From Paracoccaceae bacterium (lineage in GTDB: Bacteria > Pseudomonadota > Alphaproteobacteria > Rhodobacterales > Rhodobacteraceae): a stretch of DNA of 64,000 nucleotides. The DNA lies in NCBI GenBank assembly GCA_024742695.1, contig JANSXY010000005.1:62001-126000 (forward strand). The letters run 5' to 3'. The notes below the pieces were generated by a model. The model had not been told where the DNA came from and did no database searches. It saw only the letters and a list, made by a program, of their open reading frames with translations. Positions within the stretch are counted from its first letter, which is position 1, and every line of letters starts with the position of its first letter. Shown piece after piece: positions 17,595 through 27,587 of the stretch. The translations under genes were made by a program, and so were the position numbers.

Positions 17595-18415
17595 CCGACC
17601 GGCGGCTGACCCCGGCCACGGCGCGGGCGGCGCATGTCTCTCTCCGGGGCGTGGTGCCGGCCGAACGCCTTGTCGAGGGCCGGGCGGCCGCGGTGGCGGT
17701 GCCGCTGGCCGATCTCTGCGCCAGTCCCGGCGGCGCGCGGGACCGGCAGTTGCGGATGGGGGCCGAGGTTCTGGTGATCGATGCCGAAGGCGGCCATGCC
17801 TTCGTCCGGGCGGAGGCCGACGGCTATTGCGGCTGGCTGGCGGAAACCGCGCTGGGCCCGGCGGTGCGCGCCACGCACCGTGTCGCGGCGCGCGCGACGC
17901 ATCTTTACCCCGCGCCCGACCTCAAGCGCCGGGAACTTTGCGCGCTGTCGCATGGCGCGCGGCTTGAAATCGTCGCCGTGCATGGCCGCTTCGCCGAGAC
18001 CGCGCAGGGCGCCTTCGTGCCGGCCGTGCATCTTCGGCCCGTCGACCACAGCGACGACGACCCGGTGGAGGTGGCCGCGCTCTATCTCGGCACGCCCTAC
18101 CTCTGGGGCGGCAATTCGGCCTTCGGGATCGACTGTTCGGGCCTGGTGCAGGCCGCGCTTCTGGCCTGCGGGATAGCCTGCCCCGGTGACAGCGACCTGC
18201 AGTTCGCCGCGCTGGGCCGGCCGGTCGACCTGCACGACCTGGTGCGCGGCGACCTGCTGTTCTGGCGCGGGCACGTGGCGATGGCGACGGGGCCTGCGGA
18301 AATCCTGCATGCCACGGCGCATGCGATGGCGGTGACGCGCGAACCGCTGGTCGCGGCGCTGGCGCGGATCGCGGGCGAGCCGGACGGCGCGCTTCTGGGG
18401 GTGCGGCGGCCGTAG
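17591..18415 (+). CDS. NlpC/P60 (C40) family cysteine peptidase with SH3-like N-terminal region
   Basis: 274 residues. The C-terminal NlpC/P60 domain has catalytic Cys182 in FGIDCSGLVQ and His228 in RGHVAMATG. About 60-150 looks like bacterial SH3-type domains. Members cut gamma-D-glutamyl-diaminopimelate bonds in peptidoglycan or its fragments. No signal peptide is visible, so a cytoplasmic muropeptide-recycling role, together with the overlapping aminopeptidase, is more likely than cell-wall hydrolysis; this is inferred from context. Start and preceding stop overlap as ATGA. Confidence 0.88.
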   Translation: MTDRRLTPATARAAHVSLRGVVPAERLVEGRAAAVAVPLADLCASPGGARDRQLRMGAEVLVIDAEGGHAFVRAEADGYCGWLAETALGPAVRATHRVAARATHLYPAPDLKRRELCALSHGARLEIVAVHGRFAETAQGAFVPAVHLRPVDHSDDDPVEVAALYLGTPYLWGGNSAFGIDCSGLVQAALLACGIACPGDSDLQFAALGRPVDLHDLVRGDLLFWRGHVAMATGPAEILHATAHAMAVTREPLVAALARIAGEPDGALLGVRRP

Positions 18416-18418
18416 CCT

Positions 18419-18766
18419 TCAGTCGACCGAGCGGATCAGCTTGCGGTCGAAGACCCGCAGCACCTGCGCAAGGTCGTGGCCGCGTTTCAGAACCTGCCCG
18501 TCCATCCCGATCACGGCATACATGCCCTGCCGGTTCCGCAGCCTCGGCCGTTTCTCGATCCGGTACAGGGGATATTCGGCGGTGCGACGAAAGACGCTGA
18601 ACACCGCCACGTCGCGCAGGAACGACAGCCCGTAGTCGCGCCATTCCCCGGCGGCGACCATCCGGCCGTAGACCGACAGGATCAGCCCCAACTCACGCCG
18701 ATCGAACGCGGTCTTGTCAGACACGCCCGTGGCGCCGGGAAACGGGGTCGGGGGCACGATCGTCAT
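18419..18766 (-). CDS. DUF2794 domain protein
   Basis: 115 residues. The whole protein matches the alphaproteobacterial DUF2794 family by recall: FDRRELGLILSVYGRMV, EWRDYGLSFLRDVAVFSVFRR and YPLYRIEKRPRLRNRQGMY. No function is known; no membrane segment or catalytic motif is seen. No Shine-Dalgarno sequence precedes the ATG at 18766, and the promoter-like elements sit so close that the mRNA may be leaderless. Confidence 0.82.
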   Translation of the reverse strand: MTIVPPTPFPGATGVSDKTAFDRRELGLILSVYGRMVAAGEWRDYGLSFLRDVAVFSVFRRTAEYPLYRIEKRPRLRNRQGMYAVIGMDGQVLKRGHDLAQVLRVFDRKLIRSVD

Positions 18767-18772
18767 GACGGA

Positions 18773-18801
18773 AATGTGACGCCCAATGCCACGCAGATCA
18801 A
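18773..18801 (-). promoter_or_regulatory. Putative promoter of the DUF2794 gene
   Basis: On the minus strand TTGATC (18801-18796), 17 bases, then CACATT (18778-18773). Transcription would start at about 18767-18766, the A of the start codon. Confidence 0.35.
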
Positions 18802-18954
18802 GCGCTGCCCTGCAATTGCCACACAAAGACCGCGCGGTTTCCCCGGTCGTTTCCTTCTTCCGCCCGGATTCGCGGCCAATCTGATCCCGTAGCGCAAGAA
18901 GCTATGCCCCGGCGCGGCGGTGAACAGCCCCCACCCGATCCGCCGTGCCGGGGC

Positions 18955-19773
18955 TCAGCGCTCGTTTCCCGATGACATGCCGAACCGGTTCGCCAGCCCC
19001 GCAGACGCGGGCGGCATCGGCGCCAGCCCGGCCTCTGCCGCATCGAGCCAGGCCTCCGACCGGGGCCGCAGCGCGGCATAGGCAGCGGCCACCGCGGCGC
19101 GCGGCGCGGGATCGGCCAGGCGCGGCGGCAACAGCGCCGCGGGCCGGTCATGGCCGCGCAGCACCGCGCGGCGCCAGCGATGGATCAGGACGATGCGCGC
19201 CGCCATTGCCTCCGGCGGCGCAAGGCGCGGCGCGGCGGCTTCCAGCGCCAGCGCCTCGGCCCGAACCGCCGCCAGCGCCCCGGCGGCGTCCGGCGGGCAG
19301 GTGCGGCCAAACCCCTCTGCCCCGAGCGCGGCGATCGTCCCGGTCACGGCGAGGTGGCCGGCGCGCTGCCGGCCCGGCGCGATCCAGGCCTCGCCACCCA
19401 GCGTCACGGCATCGGCCGGCGCGGGGCCCAGGCCCAGTGTCCACGTCTCCGGATCGGCGGCCGGCGCGGCATAGATCCGCGCCGCCGCCGGGCGGGTTTC
19501 GGCGATCCCGCGGGGGCCGAGACGGTAGGACGAGACGCGGCCGGTGCGCTCGCGTTCCAGCCAGCCGTCGGTGGCCAGGCGCGACAGCGCGGTGCGCAGC
19601 GCGCCCGGTTCCACCCCAATCCGGGCCAGCAAGGCCTGTAGCCGCGCCGTGGCGATCCGCCCGCCGCGCGGGTCCACCGCGTCGCCGAACACGGTGACGA
19701 CCAGCGACCAGACGCGCAGCCGGCCCTCGGCGTGCAGCGCCGCGACGGCGGCGGTGAGGGCGGGATGGCTCAT
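18955..19773 (-). CDS. paaX: PaaX-family transcriptional repressor
   Basis: 272 residues. The N-terminal winged helix (about 15-95) contains LRVWSLVVTVFGDAVDPRGGRI and ALRTALSRLATDGWLER, both typical of PaaX, followed by the ligand domain. PaaX represses phenylacetate genes until phenylacetyl-CoA binds. It lies 171 bases downstream of paaZ on the same strand, the usual partnership. The ATG at 19773 (MSHPALTAAVAALHAEG) is preferred over 19842, which adds an Arg-rich unconserved stretch. Confidence 0.88.
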   Translation of the reverse strand: MSHPALTAAVAALHAEGRLRVWSLVVTVFGDAVDPRGGRIATARLQALLARIGVEPGALRTALSRLATDGWLERERTGRVSSYRLGPRGIAETRPAAARIYAAPAADPETWTLGLGPAPADAVTLGGEAWIAPGRQRAGHLAVTGTIAALGAEGFGRTCPPDAAGALAAVRAEALALEAAAPRLAPPEAMAARIVLIHRWRRAVLRGHDRPAALLPPRLADPAPRAAVAAAYAALRPRSEAWLDAAEAGLAPMPPASAGLANRFGMSSGNER

Positions 19774-19944
19774 GCCGCGCGCGGCCCCGACGGATGGTGC
19801 AGGGGTGCCGCCCCCGGATCGCGCGATACGCCGTCGGCGCACCGGCGCAGGCCGGCCGGCAGGCGAAGGGCGCCGCTTGCGCGACGGGCGATCCGATCGA
19901 AACTCGTTCCGGGCATGGGCATCCGCAATCCTGTCGGCGATGCC

Positions 19945-21960
19945 CTACCCCGAAACCGCGACCATCGTCAAAAGCTCGTATTCCGCCACGGCCTCATCGT
20001 CCTGGTTGCGCAGGGCGGCGTGCCAGGCGACCTCGCCGTAGTCCTCCGTCCGCCGGGTCTTGCGCTTGGCGGTCAGGTGCACGCGCAGGCTGTCGCCGGG
20101 GCTGACGGGCTTGAGGAACCGCAGAGCGTTCAGCCCGGTATTGGCCAGCACCGGCCCCGGCGCGGGATCGACGAAAAGCCCCGCCGCGAAGGACAAGAGC
20201 AGATAGCCATGCGCCACCCGGCCGGGAAAGAACGGGTTCGCCGCCGCCGCCGCCTCGTCCATATGGGCATAGAAGGTGTCGCCGGTGAAGGCGGCGAAAT
20301 GCTCGATATCCTCCAGCGTCACCTGCCGCGCGTCGGTCACGATCGTCTCGCCGATCCCGATCTGGTCGAAGGCGCGGCGGAACGGGTGCGCCGGGCCTTG
20401 GCGTTCCTTGGCCCCCGGCACCCATTCGCCGCCCACCGCCGTCAGCATCCGGGGGCTGCCCTGCACCGCGACGCGGGCCATGTAGTGCAGGATGCCCCGC
20501 ACCCCGCCCAGTTCCTCGCCGCCGCCGGCCCGGCCCGGCCCGCCGTGGATCATGTGCGGCAGCGGCGAGCCGTGGCCGGTGGCCTCGCCGGCCGAGTCGC
20601 GGTCGGCGATGTAGACGCGGCCGTGCCAGGCGCCGGCCTCCATCACATAGTCCCGCGCGATATCCGGGTCATGGGTGAACAGCGACGAGACAAGCGACCC
20701 GCCGCCGCGATTGGCCAGCGCCGCGGCATGGGCCATGTCGCGGGCGGGCAGGATCGTGGCGACCGGGCCGAAGGCCTCGGCCTCGTGCACCACGCGCGCG
20801 GCGTCGGGATCGTCGCAGAGGTAAAGCTGCGGCGGCAGGAAGGCGCCGGCCTCGGGCAGGTCCGCGGCATCGCCGGCGAAGACCTGCCGCGCCTCGGCCG
20901 CGATCCGCGCGGCCACCGCCCGCACGTCGTCGCGCTGGGCGCGGGACACCAGCGCGCCCATCCGCGTTTCCCTGTCGGCCGGGTCGCCCGGCCGCGCCCT
21001 GGCCAGCCGGGCGGAGAGCGCGTCGATCACCGCCTCGACCCGGCCCTCGGGCACGATCAGCCGGCGCATCGCGGTGCATTTCTGCCCGGCCTTCACCGTC
21101 ATCTCCGCCGCCGCCTCCTTCACGAATTGCGCGAATTCGGGCGAGTCGGTGTCTGAATCGGGGCCCAGGACGGCGGCGTTCAGGCTGTCCTGTTCGGCGA
21201 TGAACCGCGTGCCGGCATCCAGCATCCCCTTGTGCGCCCGCAGCCGCCCGGCGGTGGCGGCGGACCCGGTGAAGCTGACCACGTCCTGCGGGCCGAGCCG
21301 GTCCAGCAGGTCGCCCACCGGGCCGACGATCAGTTGCGCGGCGCCCTCGGGCAGCAGGCCGGAGTCGAGGATCAACCGGAACGCGGCATGGGTCAGGTAG
21401 CTGGTCTGCGTCGCCGGTTTCACGATCGCCGGAACCCCGGCCAGCAGCGCCGGCGCCAGCTTTTCCAGCATCCCCCAGACCGGGAAGTTGAAGGCGTTGA
21501 TCTGCACCGCCACGCCGCGCAGCGGCACCGCGACATGCCGGCCCAGGAAGGTGCCGTCGCGCGACAGCCGCTCCACCCCGCCGTCAAGATGCACCATGCC
21601 GTCGGGCATCTCGCGCCGCGCCTTCGAGGCCATCGTCGCCATCGTGACGATCCCGCCCTCGATGTCGATCCAGCCGTCCTTGCGGGTGGCGCCGGTCAGC
21701 GGGTTCAGGGCGTAAAGCTGTTCCTTGTGCTCCGTCAGGTAGGCCGCCAGCGCCTTAACCATGCGCGCCCGGTCATGAATGCCCATCGCGCGCAGCGCCG
21801 GTCCGCCCCGGTCGCGCGCCCAGGCCAGCGCCGCGCCCATGTCGGACGGATCGGACCCGGCCCGCGCGATCGGCGCGCCCGTCACCGGGCTGTCGATCAC
21901 CTGCGCCGCCGCGCCCGGCCCGATCCAGCGCCCGTGAAGATAGCTTTCCGGTTCAAGCAT
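19945..21960 (-). CDS. paaZ: PaaZ: oxepin-CoA hydrolase / 3-oxo-5,6-dehydrosuberyl-CoA semialdehyde dehydrogenase
   Basis: 671 residues, close to E. coli PaaZ. The N-terminal aldehyde dehydrogenase domain (about 1-520) carries the catalytic Cys in GQKCTAM at residue 295, the same number as in E. coli, and [18 protein letters not shown]. The C-terminal MaoC-like (R)-hydratase domain (about 535-671) opens the oxepin ring. The enzyme hydrolyses oxepin-CoA and oxidises the aldehyde to 3-oxo-5,6-dehydrosuberyl-CoA. GGAGG precedes the ATG at 21960. Divergent from paaI. Confidence 0.95.
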   Translation of the reverse strand: MLEPESYLHGRWIGPGAAAQVIDSPVTGAPIARAGSDPSDMGAALAWARDRGGPALRAMGIHDRARMVKALAAYLTEHKEQLYALNPLTGATRKDGWIDIEGGIVTMATMASKARREMPDGMVHLDGGVERLSRDGTFLGRHVAVPLRGVAVQINAFNFPVWGMLEKLAPALLAGVPAIVKPATQTSYLTHAAFRLILDSGLLPEGAAQLIVGPVGDLLDRLGPQDVVSFTGSAATAGRLRAHKGMLDAGTRFIAEQDSLNAAVLGPDSDTDSPEFAQFVKEAAAEMTVKAGQKCTAMRRLIVPEGRVEAVIDALSARLARARPGDPADRETRMGALVSRAQRDDVRAVAARIAAEARQVFAGDAADLPEAGAFLPPQLYLCDDPDAARVVHEAEAFGPVATILPARDMAHAAALANRGGGSLVSSLFTHDPDIARDYVMEAGAWHGRVYIADRDSAGEATGHGSPLPHMIHGGPGRAGGGEELGGVRGILHYMARVAVQGSPRMLTAVGGEWVPGAKERQGPAHPFRRAFDQIGIGETIVTDARQVTLEDIEHFAAFTGDTFYAHMDEAAAAANPFFPGRVAHGYLLLSFAAGLFVDPAPGPVLANTGLNALRFLKPVSPGDSLRVHLTAKRKTRRTEDYGEVAWHAALRNQDDEAVAEYELLTMVAVSG

Positions 21961-22019
21961 CTGGTCCTCCCCCGCTGCCGCGCGCAGTCTGGCGCGGCTT
22001 TGCCGTCCGCGCAACACTC

Positions 22020-22048
22020 TTGACCGCCCGGTCGGCTTTGTGCAGCAT
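22020..22048 (+). promoter_or_regulatory. paaI promoter with overlapping palindromic operator
   Basis: TTGACC (22020-22025), 17 bases, CAGCAT (22043-22048). The perfect inverted repeat GACCG-CC-CGGTC (22022-22033) overlaps the -35. Its ACCGNNCGGT core has the architecture of TetR-family PaaR sites, so the TetR gene at 25031 is the first candidate ligand; PaaX is the alternative. Opposite, TTGCGC-N17-CAGACT upstream of paaZ could be its promoter. Confidence 0.45.
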
Positions 22049-22070
22049 CCCGACAGCAGGGAGGACAGCG

Positions 22071-22502
22071 ATGACACCCGAGGAACGGGCAAGCCGCAGC
22101 GCGGCCGCGATGCGCGCCGAAGATCGCGCCGCCGACTGGTTCGGGCACGAGATCGTCGCGGTCGGCCCGGGTTCCGCGACGCTGAGGATGCGGGTGCGGG
22201 ACGAACATCTCAACGGCCACGGCATCTGCCACGGCGGCGTGATCTTCACGCTCGCCGATACCGCCTTCGCCTATGCCTGCAACAGCTACAACCGTCTCGT
22301 CGTCGCCCAGCACAACACGATCAGCTATCTCAGCCCCGGCAAGCCGGGCGAGATGCTGACGGCCGTGGCGGTAGAGGCCAGCCGCGCGGGTCGCTCGGGC
22401 ATCTACGACGTCACCGTGACCGGCGAGGACGGGCGCAAGGTGGCGCTGTTTCGCGGCGCCTCGCGCCAGATCGACGGCCAGCATTTCGAGGAAGAGACAT
22501 GA
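22071..22502 (+). CDS. paaI: Hydroxyphenylacetyl-CoA thioesterase PaaI
   Basis: 143 residues, hot-dog fold. The family motif NGHGICHGGVIFTLADTAFA includes the catalytic Asp. PaaI removes CoA from dead-end or accumulating phenylacetate intermediates, freeing trapped CoA. GGAGG precedes the ATG at 22071, which is better than earlier in-frame codons. It is the first gene of the paaI-paaJ-paaK-tetR operon and shares an ATGA overlap with paaJ. Confidence 0.93.
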   Translation: MTPEERASRSAAAMRAEDRAADWFGHEIVAVGPGSATLRMRVRDEHLNGHGICHGGVIFTLADTAFAYACNSYNRLVVAQHNTISYLSPGKPGEMLTAVAVEASRAGRSGIYDVTVTGEDGRKVALFRGASRQIDGQHFEEET

Positions 22503-23701
22503 GGGACGCGTTTCTCTGCGACGGGTTGCGCACGCCGATCGGCCGCTACGGCGGCGCGCTCGCCGGGGTGCGGCCCGACGACCTGCTGGCCCATGTCATG
22601 CGCGAGGTGATGGCGCGCGTGCCGGGCCTGCCCGGCGCGAATGTCGACGAGGTGCTGATCGGCTGCGCCAACCAGGCCGGAGAGGACAATCGCGACGTCG
22701 CGCGCATGGCGGTCTTGCTGGCCGGGCTGCCCGACAGCGTGCCGGGCGCCACGATCAACCGGCTGTGCGGATCGGGCCTCGACGCGGTGGGGCAGGCGGC
22801 GCGGGCGGTCAGGACCGGCGAATGCGACGTGGTGATCGCGGGCGGGGTGGAAAGCATGTCGCGCGCGCCCTTCGTGATGCCGAAGGCCGATGCCGCGTTC
22901 TCGCGATCCGCCGAAATCTTCGACACCACGATCGGCTGGCGGTTCGTCAACCCGGTCCTGAAGGCGCAGTACGGCACCGATTCGATGCCCGAGACGGCCG
23001 AGAACGTGGCCGCCGAGTTCGATATCGGCCGCGCCGATCAGGACGGGTTCGCGGCCCGCTCGCAGGCCCGCGCCGCGGCCGCCATCGCCTCGGGCCGGAT
23101 GGCCGAGGAAATCGCGCCGGTGCCGGTGCCGCAGCGCCGGGGCGACCCGGTGATCGTGGAGACCGACGAACATCCCCGCGCCACCACGGTGGAGAAGCTG
23201 GGCCAGTTGCCCGCCCCGTTCCGCGCCGGCGGCAGCGTCACGGCGGGCAACGCCTCGGGCGTGAACGACGGCGCGGCGGCGCTGATCGTCGCCTCGGAGA
23301 TCGCGGTGAAGCGCTTCGGCCTGACGCCGCGGGCGCGGATCACGGGCCTTGCCACCGCCGGCGTGGCGCCGCGGATCATGGGGATCGGCCCGGCCCCGGC
23401 GACCCGCAAGCTGCTGGGCCGGCACGGGCTGACGGTGGCGGATATCGACCTGGTCGAGCTGAACGAGGCCTTCGCCGCGCAGGCGCTGGCCGTCACCCGG
23501 ATGCTGGGCCTGCCCGACGATGCCGAGCATGTGAACCCCAATGGCGGGGCGATCGCGCTGGGCCATCCGCTGGGCATGTCGGGCGCGCGGCTGGCGCTGA
23601 CCGCGTCGCTGGAAATGGGCCGCCGCGATGCGCGGCGCGCGGTCTGCACCATGTGCATCGGCGTCGGGCAGGGCATCGCGCTGCTGCTCGAAGCCGTCTG
23701 A
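22499..23701 (+). CDS. paaJ: 3-oxoadipyl-CoA / 3-oxo-5,6-dehydrosuberyl-CoA thiolase
   Basis: 400 residues. Catalytic residues of the thiolase fold are all visible: Cys90 in NRLCGSG, His in [12 protein letters not shown] and the C-terminal Cys in TMCIGVGQG. Thiolysis of 3-oxoadipyl-CoA gives succinyl-CoA and acetyl-CoA. PaaJ and PcaF cannot be separated by sequence alone; the operon with paaI and paaK favours PaaJ. Translationally coupled to paaI. Confidence 0.92.
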   Translation: MRDAFLCDGLRTPIGRYGGALAGVRPDDLLAHVMREVMARVPGLPGANVDEVLIGCANQAGEDNRDVARMAVLLAGLPDSVPGATINRLCGSGLDAVGQAARAVRTGECDVVIAGGVESMSRAPFVMPKADAAFSRSAEIFDTTIGWRFVNPVLKAQYGTDSMPETAENVAAEFDIGRADQDGFAARSQARAAAAIASGRMAEEIAPVPVPQRRGDPVIVETDEHPRATTVEKLGQLPAPFRAGGSVTAGNASGVNDGAAALIVASEIAVKRFGLTPRARITGLATAGVAPRIMGIGPAPATRKLLGRHGLTVADIDLVELNEAFAAQALAVTRMLGLPDDAEHVNPNGGAIALGHPLGMSGARLALTASLEMGRRDARRAVCTMCIGVGQGIALLLEAV

Positions 23702-23715
23702 GAGGGAGCGAGAGG

Positions 23716-25026
23716 ATGAAAGACCTGACGCCGAGGCGTGAAGACCTCGACCCGATCGAGATCGCCAGCCGCGACGAGATCGCGGCGCTGCAGCTGGAAC
23801 GGCTGAAATGGTCGCTGCGCCACGCCTACGACAACGTGCCGTTCTACCGGCAGGCCTTCGACGCGGCGGGCGTGCACCCCGACGACGTGACCGACCTTGC
23901 CGACCTGGCGAAGGTGCCGTTCACCACCAAGGCCGATCTTCGGGCGAACTACCCGTTCGGCATGTTCGCGGTGCCGCGCGCGCAGGTCCGGCGGATTCAC
24001 GCGTCCTCGGGCACCACGGGCAAGCCCACGGTCGTGGGCTATACCGAGCGTGACCTCGATACCTGGGGCACGGTGGTGGCCCGGTCGATGCGCGCCGCAG
24101 GCACGCGGCCCGGCGACATGGTGCACGTGGCCTATGGCTACGGCCTGTTCACCGGGGGTCTTGGCGCGCATTACGGGGCGGAGAAGCTGGGCTGCACCGT
24201 CGTTCCGGCCTCGGGCGGAATGACGCAACGGCAGGTGACGCTGATCGAGGATTTCGGCGCCTCGACGATCATGGTCACGCCCTCCTACATGCTGTCGATC
24301 CTCGACGAATACCGCGCGCAGGGGCTGGACCCGCGCAAGTCGCCCCTGCAGGTCGGCATCTTCGGCGCGGAACCCTGGACCAACGCGATGCGGGCCGAGA
24401 TCGAACAGGCCTTCGACATGCACGCGGTCGACATCTACGGGCTGAGCGAGGTGATGGGCCCCGGCGTCGCCAACGAATGCGTGGAAACCAAGGACGGGCT
24501 GCACATCTGGGAGGATCACTTCTACCCCGAGATCATCGATCCCGAAACCGGCATGCCGGTGCCCGACGGCGAGCTGGGCGAGCTGGTCTTCACCTCGTTG
24601 ACGAAAGAGGCCTTTCCGATCATCCGCTACCGCACCCGCGACCTGACGCGGCTGTTGCCCGGCACAGCGCGGTCGATGCGGCGGATGGAAAAGGTGACGG
24701 GCCGCAGCGACGACATGATCATCCTGCGCGGCGTCAACGTGTTCCCGACCCAGATCGAGGAGCAGCTGCTGTCGGTGCGCGAATTCGCCCCGCATTTCCA
24801 GATCGAACTGGGCCGCGAAGGCCGGATGGACATGATGGCCGTCATCGTCGAGGCGCTGGAGGGTCATTCGGACAACGCGATCCGCACCCATGCCGCGGCC
24901 GAGCTTCAGCACCGGATCAAGAGCACGGTGGGCATCTCCGTCTCGGTGCGGGTGGCCGATCCGGGTGGGGTGCCGCGGAGCCAGGGCAAGGCGGTGCGGA
25001 TCGTCGATACCCGCCCGAAGGAGTGA
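23716..25026 (+). CDS. paaK: Phenylacetate-CoA ligase
   Basis: 436 residues, standard PaaK length. It activates phenylacetate with ATP and CoA. The ANL-superfamily P-loop [14 protein letters not shown] lies near 95-108, [17 protein letters not shown] near 239-255, and the C-terminal lid contains [26 protein letters not shown] precedes the ATG. Fifteen bases follow paaJ, and the TetR gene begins 5 bases after its stop. Confidence 0.95.
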   Translation: MKDLTPRREDLDPIEIASRDEIAALQLERLKWSLRHAYDNVPFYRQAFDAAGVHPDDVTDLADLAKVPFTTKADLRANYPFGMFAVPRAQVRRIHASSGTTGKPTVVGYTERDLDTWGTVVARSMRAAGTRPGDMVHVAYGYGLFTGGLGAHYGAEKLGCTVVPASGGMTQRQVTLIEDFGASTIMVTPSYMLSILDEYRAQGLDPRKSPLQVGIFGAEPWTNAMRAEIEQAFDMHAVDIYGLSEVMGPGVANECVETKDGLHIWEDHFYPEIIDPETGMPVPDGELGELVFTSLTKEAFPIIRYRTRDLTRLLPGTARSMRRMEKVTGRSDDMIILRGVNVFPTQIEEQLLSVREFAPHFQIELGREGRMDMMAVIVEALEGHSDNAIRTHAAAELQHRIKSTVGISVSVRVADPGGVPRSQGKAVRIVDTRPKE

Positions 25027-25030
25027 TCCG

Positions 25031-25621
25031 GTGCCGCGGGGGCTGGCGCGCGACCATGCCGACAAGCGCGACGCGATCCGCCGCGCCGCCGCGGCCTACT
25101 TCGCGCAGGCCGGCTATGCCAGGGCCACGATGGAGGGCGCGGCGCGGGCCTGCGGCACGTCGAAGGCGCTGATCTATCACTACTACGCCTCGAAAGAGGC
25201 GCTCCTGCACGATATCCTCGAGGCGCATCTTGCCGATCTCGCCCGTGTCGTCGAGGTGGTGCCCGACGGGCCGGCGGAAACCCGGTTCCGCGCGCTTCTG
25301 GCCGCAATCCTCGCCGCCTACCGCGATGCCGATGCCGAACACCGGCTGCAGATCGACGCGCTGGCCACCCTGCCCGAAGAGATGCAGCGCCCGCTGCGTG
25401 ACCTGCAGCGCCGGCTGGTGGCGGCGATGGAGGCGGCGCTGATCCGGCTGCGCCCCGACCTCGCCGGGTCCGACAGGCTGAAACCGGCGGCGATGTCGGT
25501 CTATGCGATGCTGAACTGGTACTTCCTGTGGTATCGGCCCGGTCGCGACATCACGCGCGAGGATTACGCCGGCATGGTCGCCGATCTCGTTCTGGGCGGC
25601 TTGCCGGCCGTGGCCGCATGA
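25031..25621 (+). CDS. TetR-family regulator, probable PaaR-like repressor
   Basis: 196 residues from a GTG just after paaK. The N-terminal helix-turn-helix is clear: [28 protein letters not shown]. The C-terminal domain is typical for TetR ligand pockets. Its place in the paa operon suggests control of phenylacetate genes, as PaaR of other bacteria does, responding to phenylacetyl-CoA; this is context inference. Two regulators (PaaX and TetR) would then flank the cluster. Confidence 0.82.
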   Translation: MPRGLARDHADKRDAIRRAAAAYFAQAGYARATMEGAARACGTSKALIYHYYASKEALLHDILEAHLADLARVVEVVPDGPAETRFRALLAAILAAYRDADAEHRLQIDALATLPEEMQRPLRDLQRRLVAAMEAALIRLRPDLAGSDRLKPAAMSVYAMLNWYFLWYRPGRDITREDYAGMVADLVLGGLPAVAA

Positions 25622-25661
25622 CGGCTTGCCGGTTCGCGCCGCTTCCGTCAGGCTTCGGACC

Positions 25662-26570
25662 ATGACCCGCGCCGATCCCTATGCCGCCCTGGCCGCGTTC
25701 GCCGAACCGGCGCGGCAACGGTCGGAAACCTGGCGCACCGCGCTGGGCGTCGTCCTGATCGGCGCGGCCTATGGCGGCGGCCTGATCCTTGTCCTGGGCC
25801 TTTTCGCCCGGATCCTCGAACCCGCCATCGGCGCGTGGGCGGCGGCGCGCTTCGTCGAGGGGTTCGTCACCGGCCGCACCGCGCCGGGGCTCACGCTGCT
25901 GCTGTACAGTTTCGCCCTGATGGCGCTGCCGGTGGCGCTGGTCACGCGGTTCCTGCACCGCCGCCCGGTCTCCGGCCTGCTTGGTCCGCCCGGTCGCGCG
26001 CTGCGCGACGCGCTGCGGGTCACCGCGCCGATCCTCGCGTTGACGATCGTTCTGATGCCGCTGGTGGTGATGTCGGACGATGCCGGCCGGCGGCTGACCC
26101 TGTCGCAGTGGACCCTGTGGCTACCGGTGGCGCTACCGGGGCTGATCGTGCAGGTCGGGGCTGAGGAACTGCTGTTTCGTGGCTACCTTCAGCAGCAGCT
26201 TGCGGCCCGGTCCCGCAACCCGATCGTCTGGATGGTGATGCCGTCCGTCCTGTTCGGCTGGCTGCATTTCGCACCCGGCGAGTTCGGCGCGAACGCCGCG
26301 CTGATCGCCGTCTGGGCCGGTCTGTTCGGCCTGATGGCCGCCGACCTGACGGCGCGGACCGGCACCATCGGGGCGGCGTTCGGGCTTCATTTCGCCACCA
26401 ATTTCTCGTCGATCTTCCTTGTCGGGCTCTGGGGCCAGCTGGACGGGCTGGCGCTGTGGAACGTGGTGGTGAACCTGCGCGACCCTGCCGCCGTGCTGCC
26501 CTTGCTGGCCATCGACATCGCCGCGCTGATCGTGTCCTGGCTGGTGGCGCGGCTGGCGCTGAGGGTCTGA
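25662..26570 (+). CDS. CPBP-family intramembrane glutamic protease
   Basis: 302 residues with about eight membrane segments. The Abi/CPBP signature is intact: EELLFR motif, a His in FGWLHF and the third motif HFATNF. Related eukaryotic enzymes process CAAX proteins; bacterial ones are linked to bacteriocin immunity or signalling, and no substrate is visible here. The ATG at 25662 begins a conserved-looking N-terminus. It lies between the paa operon and accD, both on the same strand. Confidence 0.85.
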   Translation: MTRADPYAALAAFAEPARQRSETWRTALGVVLIGAAYGGGLILVLGLFARILEPAIGAWAAARFVEGFVTGRTAPGLTLLLYSFALMALPVALVTRFLHRRPVSGLLGPPGRALRDALRVTAPILALTIVLMPLVVMSDDAGRRLTLSQWTLWLPVALPGLIVQVGAEELLFRGYLQQQLAARSRNPIVWMVMPSVLFGWLHFAPGEFGANAALIAVWAGLFGLMAADLTARTGTIGAAFGLHFATNFSSIFLVGLWGQLDGLALWNVVVNLRDPAAVLPLLAIDIAALIVSWLVARLALRV

Positions 26571-26599
26571 TTGCATTTCGTGCCCGCCGGGCTTATTTC
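26571..26599 (+). promoter_or_regulatory. Putative accD promoter
   Basis: TTGCAT (26571-26576) directly after the CPBP stop codon, 17 bases, then TATTTC (26594-26599), 31 bases before the accD start. Reasonable sigma70 match. Confidence 0.4.
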
Positions 26600-26630
26600 G
26601 GGCCAGACGCCGCGACCAGAGGCCCCGGGC

Positions 26631-27587
26631 ATGAACTGGATCACCAACTACGTCCGTCCCAAGATCAACTCGCTGTTCTCGCGCCGCGAGGTGCCCGAGA
26701 ACCTGTGGTCGAAATGCCCCGAATGCGGCACGATGCTGTTTCACCGCGAACTTGCCGACAATCTCAACGTCTGCACCTCGTGCGATCACCACATGGCGAT
26801 CACGCCGCGGGCGCGGTTCGAGGGGCTGTTCGACGGCGGCATCTTCGCCGAGGTCAAGGTGCCCGAACCGGTCGCCGACCCGTTGCAGTTCCGTGACCAG
26901 AAACGCTATCCCGACCGGATGAAGGCCGCGCAGAAGGCCACCGGGGAACGCGAGGCGATGCTGGTGGCCGAGGGCGAGATCGGCCGCACGCCCGTGGTCG
27001 CCGCCGCGCAGGACTTTTCCTTCATGGGCGGGTCGATGGGCATGTATGTCGGCAATGCCATCGTCGCCGCGGCCGAGCGCGCGGTGCAGATGAAGCGCCC
27101 GCTGATCCTGTTTTCCGCCGCCGGCGGCGCGCGGATGCAGGAGGGCATCCTGTCGCTGATGCAGATGCCGCGCACCACGGTGGCTGTGCAGATGCTGAAG
27201 GATGCCGGGCTGCCCTACATCGTGGTGCTGACCCATCCGACGACCGGCGGCGTCACGGCCTCCTACGCGATGCTGGGCGACGTGCAGATCGCCGAGCCGG
27301 GCGCGCTGATCTGTTTCGCCGGGCCGCGCGTGATCGAACAGACGATCCGCGAAAAGCTGCCCGAGGGATTCCAGCGCGCGGAATACCTGCTCGATCACGG
27401 CATGCTGGACCGGGTGACGCATCGCCGCGCGCTGCGCGAGGAACTGATCACCCTGACCCGGATGCTGCTGGCCCTGCCCCCCGCGGTGAAGGGCGACCTG
27501 CCACCGCCGGAACCCGAGGCGGCGGCCACCGCGGCCACGGCGGACCCGGCGGAGGCGCCGGCCGAAGCGGAGCCCGCCAAATCGTGA
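26631..27587 (+). CDS. accD: Acetyl-CoA carboxylase carboxyltransferase subunit beta
   Basis: 318 residues. AccD with AccA transfers the carboxyl group to acetyl-CoA, the committing step of fatty acid synthesis. The N-terminal zinc ribbon has Cys29, Cys32, Cys48 and Cys51. The crotonase-like core includes [17 protein letters not shown] and [11 protein letters not shown]. The last 25 residues are Ala/Glu/Pro rich and variable. It overlaps folC by four bases (GTGA), a conserved accD-folC arrangement. Confidence 0.97.
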   Translation: MNWITNYVRPKINSLFSRREVPENLWSKCPECGTMLFHRELADNLNVCTSCDHHMAITPRARFEGLFDGGIFAEVKVPEPVADPLQFRDQKRYPDRMKAAQKATGEREAMLVAEGEIGRTPVVAAAQDFSFMGGSMGMYVGNAIVAAAERAVQMKRPLILFSAAGGARMQEGILSLMQMPRTTVAVQMLKDAGLPYIVVLTHPTTGGVTASYAMLGDVQIAEPGALICFAGPRVIEQTIREKLPEGFQRAEYLLDHGMLDRVTHRRALREELITLTRMLLALPPAVKGDLPPPEPEAAATAATADPAEAPAEAEPAKS

